From: an uncultured Prevotellaceae bacterium
Lineage (GTDB): Bacteria; Bacteroidota; Bacteroidia; Bacteroidales; Bacteroidaceae
Direction of reading: 5' to 3'
Assembly: GCA_946624335.1 (NCBI GenBank)
Contig: CAMOSA010000020.1
Location: 1-20,762, forward strand
Length of the DNA stretch: 20,762 bases
Under the pieces are notes generated by a model, which made no database searches, had not been told where the DNA came from, and worked only from the letters and a program-made list of their open reading frames with translations. The translations under genes were made by a program, and so were the position numbers. Of the stretch, positions 15,302-20,762 are shown piece after piece (the first letter of the stretch is position 1; each line of letters starts with the position of its first letter).

Positions 15302-15331
15302 TTGCATCGCGGCACCTGTTCGCGATAGCAA
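15302..15331 (+). other. Hairpin between pdxA and the sigma-54 activator
   Basis: TTGC-A-TCGCG (15302-15311) pairs with CGCGA-TA-GCAA (15321-15331), loop of nine. It is not followed by a T-run, so termination is not supported; it lies 12 bases before the activator ATG and could affect translation or message stability. Confidence 0.4.
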
Positions 15332-15343
15332 CCCATAGTGACT

Positions 15344-16675
15344 ATGAATGTAAAAGACCTTCAACCTATCAAGCAGCGCTACGGCATTGTCGGCAACTGC
15401 GAAGCCCTCAATCACGCTCTCGACACGGCCCTGCAGGTGGCGAAGACCGACCTCTCGGTGCTGATCACTGGCGAGAGCGGCGTCGGCAAGGAGATCATAC
15501 CGCGTCTCATCCACGACAACAGCCTTCGCCGTATGCGCAAATATTTTGCGATCAACTGTGGCTCCATCCCCGAGGGCACGATTGACAGCGAGCTCTTCGG
15601 CCACGAGAAAGGCGCCTTCACCGGAGCCATAGGCGAGCATGAGGGCTATTTTGGCGCTGCCGACGGAGGCACGCTGTTCCTCGATGAGGTCGGCGAGCTG
15701 CCGCTGAGCACACAGGCCCGTCTGCTGCGTGTCCTCGAGAACGGCGAATATATCCGCGTCGGCAGCAGCCAGGTGCGTAAGACCAATGTGCGTGTCGTGG
15801 CTGCCACGAATGTCAATATTCAGGCAGCCATCCGTGATGGACACTTCCGCGAGGACTTGTTCTACCGTCTTAACACCATCCCCATCAAGATGCCGCCCCT
15901 GCGTGAACGCGGTGATGACATCCTCTTGCTGTTCAAAAAGTTCGCCATGGAGATAGCCTCCAAATATCAGATGCCTGAGCGTATATCTCTGTCGCCCGAG
16001 GCCGAGGAGGTCGTGAAGCGCTATAAATGGCCTGGCAATATCCGTCAGCTCAAGAACGTCACCGAGCAGTTGTCAATCCTCCTGCGTGACACTCGCGTCG
16101 TGACGCCCGAGATCCTCTCCGACTATGAGATATGGCCGACGATAGAGGAACAGGGCGGCCTGGTGCGTGTGGGGCGTCCCGGAGCGGAGGCGCACTCCTA
16201 TCAGGCTGAGCGCGAGATGCTCTTCCAGATGATCAACGCCCTCCATCGCGAGGTCAACGAACTCAAGACACAGCTGGCAGATCAGGGTAGGGGTGCCGTC
16301 GCCGCCGAGTCCCACGGCCTCGCTCCTCACCCACTCACCCCTCACACGCTCGCTCCGGAGAGCTACGGCACCGAGGCTGTCAGCCCTGCTCCTTCGGCTA
16401 CGGACAGGGGCGTGATCACCGTCGTCGACGGACATCCCATCAGTGCTCACCCAGGCTACTCCCCGGTGATCACCCGGGGTGGCAACAGCGAGCACACGCC
16501 CTATGCCGAGGAGTATGTCGAGGAGTCGCTGTCAATCGAGGAGCAGGAGAAACGACTCATCATCCGTGCCCTCGAGAAAAATAGGGGGCGGCGCAAACGT
16601 GCAGCCGACGAGCTGCACATCAGCGAGCGCACCCTCTACCGGAAAATTAAAGAATATGGATTGGAAGATATTTAA
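15344..16675 (+). CDS. Sigma-54-dependent transcriptional activator without a sensor domain
   Basis: A 443-residue bacterial enhancer-binding protein. It consists of the AAA+ domain (about 10-240) with Walker A GESGVGKE (43-50), the sigma-54 contact loop GAFTGA (90-95), Walker B TLFLDEVGELP (110-120) and FREDLFYRLN (about 168-177), and a Fis-type helix-turn-helix at the end (RKRAADELHISERTLYRKIK, about 416-435). There is no receiver, GAF or PAS domain at the N-terminus. Between AAA+ and HTH lie a short coiled-coil-like helix (about 288-313) and a Ser/Pro/His-rich linker of roughly 75 residues. The ATG at 15344 was preferred to a GTG two codons earlier. Signal and targets are unknown. It ends inside the lptE start, so coupling with lptE is likely. 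Confidence 0.9.
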   Translation: MNVKDLQPIKQRYGIVGNCEALNHALDTALQVAKTDLSVLITGESGVGKEIIPRLIHDNSLRRMRKYFAINCGSIPEGTIDSELFGHEKGAFTGAIGEHEGYFGAADGGTLFLDEVGELPLSTQARLLRVLENGEYIRVGSSQVRKTNVRVVAATNVNIQAAIRDGHFREDLFYRLNTIPIKMPPLRERGDDILLLFKKFAMEIASKYQMPERISLSPEAEEVVKRYKWPGNIRQLKNVTEQLSILLRDTRVVTPEILSDYEIWPTIEEQGGLVRVGRPGAEAHSYQAEREMLFQMINALHREVNELKTQLADQGRGAVAAESHGLAPHPLTPHTLAPESYGTEAVSPAPSATDRGVITVVDGHPISAHPGYSPVITRGGNSEHTPYAEEYVEESLSIEEQEKRLIIRALEKNRGRRKRAADELHISERTLYRKIKEYGLEDI

Positions 16676-17177
16676 TATAAGGTATATAGCCGTCCTCGCG
16701 GCAGCATTGGCGCTGGTGTCCTGCTCCATCAGCTATCGCTTCAATGGCGCCAGCATCGACTACGCTACGACGAAGACGATCCAGCTGGATCCGTTCCCCA
16801 TCCGCTCGTCCTATGTCTGGGCGCCGATGCAGTCGATTTTCAACAACCGCTTGACGGACATCTATGCCCAGCAGACGAAGCTCCGTCAGGTCAAGCGTGG
16901 CGGCGACCTTGTCGTCTCGGGCGAGATCACCGGTTTCGATCAGTTCAACAAGGGCGTGGGCAGCGATGGCTACAGCTCACAGGTGCAGCTGAAGATGACG
17001 GTCAACGTGCGCTTCACCAACAACAAGAAGCATAGCGAGGACTTCGAGCGTCAGTTCTCGGCCACGACCGAGTATGATGCTACACAGCAGCTGGTCAACG
17101 TGCAGGAGGAACTCGTCACGCAGATGACCAAGGACATCGTCGACCAGATCTTCAACGCTACCGTCGCCAACTGGTAA
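16656..17177 (+). CDS. lptE: LptE-like LPS-assembly lipoprotein
   Basis: A 173-residue lipoprotein. The ATG at 16656 overlaps the end of the sigma-54 activator by 20 bases. The signal peptide runs MDWKIFNIRYIAVLAAALA with lipobox ALVSC (Cys23). SISYRFNGASIDY directly follows, which is characteristic of the Bacteroidetes LptE family, the plug protein for the LptD outer-membrane channel that inserts LPS. The body has alternating beta and helix and ends with a long amphipathic helix (QEELVTQMTKDIVDQIFN). A frame-open extension upstream reads through the activator gene in another frame and is not real. It precedes the TPR protein gene by 26 bases. Confidence 0.88.
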   Translation: MDWKIFNIRYIAVLAAALALVSCSISYRFNGASIDYATTKTIQLDPFPIRSSYVWAPMQSIFNNRLTDIYAQQTKLRQVKRGGDLVVSGEITGFDQFNKGVGSDGYSSQVQLKMTVNVRFTNNKKHSEDFERQFSATTEYDATQQLVNVQEELVTQMTKDIVDQIFNATVANW

Positions 17178-17203
17178 TCCCTTCACACCCACACACCTAC
17201 GTC

Positions 17204-17944
17204 ATGCAACCACTGACCACCTATATCGAGCACCCCGAACAGCTTAGTGCCGAGGTCGTGCGCAACCTCCAGCAGCTCGTCGAGCGTAACCCGTCGTTCC
17301 AGACGGCGCGCCTGCTCTACCTGCTGGGCCTCTACCAGCTGCAGGACGCCCGCTACGGTGCCGAACTGCGCAAGGCGGCGTTGTGCCTGCCCGACCGTCG
17401 CAAGCTCTTCGACCTCTTCGACAACGAGTATTATAAGCTCTCGTCGCCCTCCGACGTCGACACGGCCTCCGCTGCCACGGCGTCGGCTGCCGATCCTGCG
17501 GCGGCATCGTCGGCCGACGTACCGGCTGACCGCACACAGTCGCTCATCGACTCGTTTCTCAACCAGCTGCCCGAGGCGTCACGTCCACGGCAGCCGCGTG
17601 TCGTCGATGCCAGCGTCGACTATATGTCCTACCTGATGCAGCTGGAAGATGCTGTGCCGGTACAAAATCCTGACAGCGATGACCTCGCTGACGACGATGA
17701 CTTCGTCGAGGAAGAACCGCCGGCACCTGCACCGCCAAAAGTGACGTCAAATGACCCTTCCGACACCTATTTTACCGAAACTTTGGCACGAATTTACATC
17801 AAACAGGGCAAATATGCGAAGGCAATTGAAATTATTAAGCGAATAAGTTTGATTTATCCAAAAAAAAATCGTTACTTTGCAGACCAAATCCGCTTCCTCG
17901 AGAAATTAATCGTCAATGAGCGGGCTCTAAACGAAGAAAGTTAA
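17204..17944 (+). CDS. TPR-containing protein, conserved neighbour of lptE and secG
   Basis: A 246-residue soluble protein with no signal peptide or membrane segment. Residues 1-85 are helical (LQQLVERNPSFQTARLLYL and following). A low-complexity Ala/Ser/Asp/Pro-rich linker covers about 85-190, including an acidic run DDLADDDDFVEEEPPAP. The C-terminal 60 residues hold one recognisable TPR-like unit (TYFTETLARIYIKQGKYAKA, then IEIIKRISLIYPKKN). The position between lptE and secG is one I recall for Bacteroidales. The function is not known to me. The last 100 bases shift sharply to AT-rich and contain an internal promoter. Confidence 0.75.
   Translation: MQPLTTYIEHPEQLSAEVVRNLQQLVERNPSFQTARLLYLLGLYQLQDARYGAELRKAALCLPDRRKLFDLFDNEYYKLSSPSDVDTASAATASAADPAAASSADVPADRTQSLIDSFLNQLPEASRPRQPRVVDASVDYMSYLMQLEDAVPVQNPDSDDLADDDDFVEEEPPAPAPPKVTSNDPSDTYFTETLARIYIKQGKYAKAIEIIKRISLIYPKKNRYFADQIRFLEKLIVNERALNEES
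17848..17879 (+). promoter_or_regulatory. Internal promoter for secG inside the TPR gene
   Basis: TTTG (17848-17851), a 20-base spacer with a nine-A run and TTACTTTG (17872-17879; one mismatch to TAnnTTTG). The start would be near 17883, about 80 bases before the secG ATG at 17965. Both elements sit inside the coding sequence of the TPR protein. Confidence 0.5.
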
Positions 17945-17964
17945 TAAACAAAATATTCAACATT

Positions 17965-18339
17965 ATGTACAATCTATTTGTTATTCTTGTGGTCATCGCG
18001 TCCATCTTTATGTGCCTCATCGTGCTCATCCAGGAGTCCAAGGGAGGCGGCCTCGCCAGCGGCTATGCCAGCGGCAATCAGGTGCTGGGCGTTCGCAAGA
18101 CCACCGATGTCATTGAGAAAGTAACCTGGGGTCTGGCCGCTGCCATGGTCGTCTTCAGCATCCTGTCGGTCTACTTCATCCCCAGCTCCAGCAGCAACAC
18201 ATCCGTCATGGAGAACAGCGCTATCGAGCAGCAGACCACAGCGCCCACCAACCTGCCCGGCATCCCTGCCACTGACGTGACCGAGACGCCTGCCGCCGAG
18301 GAGGCTCCCGCTGAAGCTCCCGCCGCTCCTGCCAACTAA
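17965..18339 (+). CDS. secG: Preprotein translocase subunit SecG
   Basis: A 124-residue inner-membrane protein, the small SecYEG partner that aids SecA-driven export. Two membrane helices at about 3-22 and 53-72 flank the conserved loop VLIQESKGGGLASGYASGNQ (20-39). The C-terminal 40 or so residues form a Thr/Ala/Pro-rich tail ending EEAPAEAPAAPAN, longer than the E. coli-type SecG end and a common Bacteroidetes feature. It starts 20 bases after the TPR gene and may be expressed both from the upstream operon and from the promoter at 17848-17879. The GH115-like gene begins 11 bases after its stop. Confidence 0.93.
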   Translation: MYNLFVILVVIASIFMCLIVLIQESKGGGLASGYASGNQVLGVRKTTDVIEKVTWGLAAAMVVFSILSVYFIPSSSSNTSVMENSAIEQQTTAPTNLPGIPATDVTETPAAEEAPAEAPAAPAN

Positions 18340-18350
18340 ACAGTGCGGTC

Positions 18351-20456
18351 ATGCCCAGACGGATTCTAAAGACTTTCGCCACGACACTCGTCATGGCAAT
18401 GACAGCGCTGACCCTGCAGGCCAGCGCTTTCGTTTTACCTGCCCGCCAGCCGGTCACTGCCTTCATCGACGAAGACGAGTCGTCCGTCGTGGCCACGGCC
18501 GTGTCGCTCCTCGAGGGCGACCTGTCACGCGTCCTCCAGGCTCCGCTCAGCCGTGCCGGCCGTGGGGCCCAGATCATCATCGGCAGCCTCAACGGTCCTG
18601 CCGCACGTCAGCTCAGCCGCACCGGCGTCGATTTCTCTAACCTTGCCGGTCATGCTCAGAGCTTCCTCGTCGCCACGACGGCCGACGGTCGTCTCGTCGT
18701 TGCCGGCAGCGATGCTGTCGGCACGGCCTATGGCATCATCCATCTGACTCGTCTCTTGGGTGTCACGCCGTGGGAGTGGTGGGCGGATGCCGAGCCTGCG
18801 GTGCTGCCCGAGCTGCGTCTGCCTGAGGGCTATGTCAGCCTCCAGTCGCCCGATGTCGCCTACCGTGGTCTGCGTCTGAGCGATATCGAGTGGGGCCTGC
18901 AGCCTTGGGCCAATGCCACCTATGAGCCCGGCACGCCTTTCTTCGTCGGGCCCCGCACGATGCAGCGTGTCTTCGAGCTGATGCTGCGCCTGCGCCTCAA
19001 CCTCTTCTGGCCCCCCACCGAGGGCGCTGCCAATGCCTACTTCGTCAGCGACGAGTGCAAGGCACAGGCTGCCGACTACGGCATCCTCTTCGGCCACGGA
19101 CCGGCACAGGCACTGCCCGATGCGATGGCGCAGCCCCTGATGTGCGTCGACGACGGCTTCGGCTACATCTCTCACTTCCCGACGCCCGAAGAGACGGCGC
19201 ACGCCGGCGGCAACGGCGTCTACTATCACGTCTCATACCGTGGCGAGCCCCATGACTACCTCTGGCTCGGCACCGCAAGCCCTTTCCTGATGTACCAGCA
19301 GCTCAGCGAGGCCTATTATCACGGCGCCTATCGCCTATGGGTCCTCGACGCGGGCGACATCAAGCCCTTGGAGTATCAGCTGCAGCTCTTCGCTGACATG
19401 GGCTGGGATCTTGCCGACGTCGAGCAGACCACCGTCGCACGCCACATCGAGGAGTTCATCGCCGCCAATGTCAGCCGCGACATCGCGCGCCTCTCATCCA
19501 TATACCTCAAGGAACACTACCACCTCTCGTTCCAGTGCAAGCCTGAGCATCTTGCCGGCACGCGTCTCAACGGGAGCACCGAGGATGGCGCTGTGCGCGA
19601 CCTGCCGTGGGGCGAGCGCCGCATCCGTCATCGCCTCGGACGCTATGACCAGCTGCAGCGCAATGTCCGCTGGATTGCCGATTCGGTGCGGCGCGTCCAT
19701 CCCGAGCGCTACTACGCTTTCTACCAACTTGTGGAGTATCCCATCCTGGCTGCTGCTGCGCAGAACGACAAGTACCTGATGGCCCAGCTCGCCCGTCACG
19801 GCCGGTCCTATCTGCGCACCGACAATGTGCAGTCCACATGGCGCCGTTCCGACGAGGCTCACAACCTGGTGCAGACGCTGACGCTGCAGTACAACGCCCT
19901 GCGTGGCGGCAAATGGCAAGGCTACATGAATTCCAATCCGAGGGCGCTCGCCGTCTTCCAGCCTGTGCCCCACGTCAACGATGCCGCCCCGCTGCCTGCC
20001 GACCCTTCTGACATCGCCGTCTTCTACGGCGCCAGCTATAACGCCTCCAGCTTCGCCGGTTCCAGCGTCCTCGACCCCGTCCTGGGTCTCGGTGCCAGCA
20101 TACGCGCCATGCCCGTCCCCAAGGAATGTAACGTCACCTACCGCTTTGCACATCGCTTCGCACAGCCGCAGGACCTCGAGGTGGAGCTCCACCTGCTGCC
20201 CACACATCCCATCGAGGCACAGCAACGCTTCACCATCGCCCTCGACGGCGGTGAACCGCAGACCTTCACCTACGATGCTGCCGTAGGCAGTGAGGTATGG
20301 CGGCAGAACGTGACACGGAACTACGCCGTCGTCACCGCTCGCCTGCCCCTGACACGCCTCGACGGCGACCACGACCTCATCTTCACCGCCCTCGACGACG
20401 GTGTCGTCATCGACGAGGTGTTCGTCCGCAACGCCCCCGCCCTCTTCGAACGCTAA
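18351..20456 (+). CDS. GH115-like secreted protein lacking part of the catalytic region
   Basis: A 701-residue protein resembling GH115 xylan alpha-1,2-glucuronidases. The signal peptide is about 1-26 (cleavage near LQASA). The N-terminal domain is about 30-160 with VAGSDAVGTAYGIIHLTRLLGV and WEWWADAEP. The barrel begins at YRGLRLSDIEWGLQPWA (171-187), then RVFELMLRLRLNLFWPP (206-222) and ADYGILFGHG (241-250). DYLWLGT (302-308) and GDIKPLEYQLQLFADMGWD (335-353) are typical. A C-terminal beta-rich part ends at 701. Full GH115 enzymes usually have over 800 residues. Here the roughly 100-130 residues expected between the YGI segment and the CDDNWGN-like segment (CVDDGFGYI, 265-273) are missing, and the Asn of DDN is Gly269. 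It may be inactive, or act on a different substrate. It is preceded by secG and followed by ffh. Confidence 0.8.
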   Translation: MPRRILKTFATTLVMAMTALTLQASAFVLPARQPVTAFIDEDESSVVATAVSLLEGDLSRVLQAPLSRAGRGAQIIIGSLNGPAARQLSRTGVDFSNLAGHAQSFLVATTADGRLVVAGSDAVGTAYGIIHLTRLLGVTPWEWWADAEPAVLPELRLPEGYVSLQSPDVAYRGLRLSDIEWGLQPWANATYEPGTPFFVGPRTMQRVFELMLRLRLNLFWPPTEGAANAYFVSDECKAQAADYGILFGHGPAQALPDAMAQPLMCVDDGFGYISHFPTPEETAHAGGNGVYYHVSYRGEPHDYLWLGTASPFLMYQQLSEAYYHGAYRLWVLDAGDIKPLEYQLQLFADMGWDLADVEQTTVARHIEEFIAANVSRDIARLSSIYLKEHYHLSFQCKPEHLAGTRLNGSTEDGAVRDLPWGERRIRHRLGRYDQLQRNVRWIADSVRRVHPERYYAFYQLVEYPILAAAAQNDKYLMAQLARHGRSYLRTDNVQSTWRRSDEAHNLVQTLTLQYNALRGGKWQGYMNSNPRALAVFQPVPHVNDAAPLPADPSDIAVFYGASYNASSFAGSSVLDPVLGLGASIRAMPVPKECNVTYRFAHRFAQPQDLEVELHLLPTHPIEAQQRFTIALDGGEPQTFTYDAAVGSEVWRQNVTRNYAVVTARLPLTRLDGDHDLIFTALDDGVVIDEVFVRNAPALFER

Positions 20457-20473
20457 TCATTCCATTATCCATT

Positions 20474-20490
20474 TATTTTTCACTTTTCAT
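20474..20490 (+). repeat. 17-base dispersed repeat upstream of ffh
   Basis: TATTTTTCACTTTTCAT, identical to 13160-13176, followed by related units TGTTCATTTTTCATT. It occupies most of the 62-base gap between the GH115-like gene and ffh. No hairpin or T-run-based terminator was seen in the gap. Confidence 0.65.
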
Positions 20491-20518
20491 TGTTCATTTT
20501 TCATTAAACTAAATACTC

Positions 20519-20762
20519 GTGTTTGAAAATCTATCCGAACGCCTTGAACGCTCCTTTAAGATACTGAAGGGCGAAGGCAAGATCACAGAAATCAACGTCG
20601 CCGAGACCCTGAAGGATGTGCGTCGCGCACTCCTCGACGCCGACGTCAACTATAAGGTTGCCAAGCAGTTCACCGACACCGTCAAGCAGAAAGCCCTTGG
20701 CCAGAATGTCCTCACCGCCGTCAAGCCGCAGCAGATGATGGTCAAGATCGTCCACGACGAGC
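20519..20762 (+). CDS. ffh: Signal recognition particle protein Ffh (partial, N-terminus only)
   Basis: The frame starts with GTG at 20519 and reads through to the right edge (81 codons). The translation begins (M)FENLSERLERSFKILKGEG and continues KITEINVAETLKDVRRALLD, ADVNYKVAKQF, then GQNVLTAVKPQQMMVKIVHDE. This is the N-domain helical bundle of Ffh, the SRP GTPase that binds signal sequences of membrane proteins and delivers ribosomes to FtsY. The GTPase and M domains are outside the window. No ATG is available at this position; the GTG codes for the residue where relatives have Met, so the start is secure. Confidence 0.93.
   Translation, partial: MFENLSERLERSFKILKGEGKITEINVAETLKDVRRALLDADVNYKVAKQFTDTVKQKALGQNVLTAVKPQQMMVKIVHDE

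Noticed and set aside
16479..16655. Upstream in-frame extension of lptE
   Set aside because: It reads through the sigma-54 activator gene in another frame and would bury the lipoprotein signal peptide; the ATG at 16656 gives a proper signal and lipobox.

Overview
The window reads as chromosomal DNA of a Bacteroidales bacterium, most likely a Prevotella-like lineage with fairly GC-rich coding sequence. Four things support this. Several genes have the Bacteroidetes -7 promoter box (TAnnTTTG, here repeatedly TACCTTTGC) with TTG or TTTG 19-20 bases upstream. There are two secreted C10 (streptopain-like) peptidases with a shared short C-terminal tail. The run DUF4837 lipoprotein, pdxA, sigma-54 activator, lptE, TPR protein, secG is typical of the order. 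The final partial gene is a clear Ffh start. I see no insertion sequence, phage gene or CRISPR array.

Layout. Positions 1-84 hold the start of a secreted protein on the minus strand. Positions 85-1002 have no convincing protein gene, but hold a well-formed minus-strand promoter (608-637) and a structured segment (151-245) ending in a T-run, which together suggest a non-coding RNA or a long regulated leader. Next come a GH92 glycosidase (minus, 1003-3198) and a small stand-alone HsdR-N-type nuclease-fold protein (plus). A minus-strand block follows: a 1061-residue C10 peptidase with a 64-residue acidic YSKP peptide gene downstream, and a separate apparent operon of a second C10 peptidase, a MenA/UbiA-type prenyltransferase and a CPBP (CAAX-like) membrane protease. 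A minus-strand tRNA-His with its own promoter, leader hairpins and terminator closes this half.

From about 11.9 kb to the end everything is on the plus strand: rlmN, DUF4837 lipoprotein, pdxA, sigma-54-dependent activator, lptE, TPR protein, secG, a GH115-like protein and ffh (partial). Gaps are short, so long co-transcripts are likely. An internal promoter at the end of the TPR gene probably gives secG and later genes extra expression. The theme is housekeeping (translation fidelity, vitamin B6, LPS export, Sec and SRP secretion), with secreted glycan- and protein-degrading enzymes placed around it.

Most interesting: (1) the GH92 enzyme has Gln where family members normally have the general-acid Glu, a change I associate with mannosyl-phosphate-specific members; (2) the GH115-like protein appears to lack the internal segment carrying catalytic residues; (3) the C10 peptidase/acidic small-peptide pair and the C10/prenyltransferase/CPBP operon; (4) the unassigned structured RNA region at 85-640; (5) a 17-base dispersed repeat that supplies the lipoprotein signal peptide of the DUF4837 gene.
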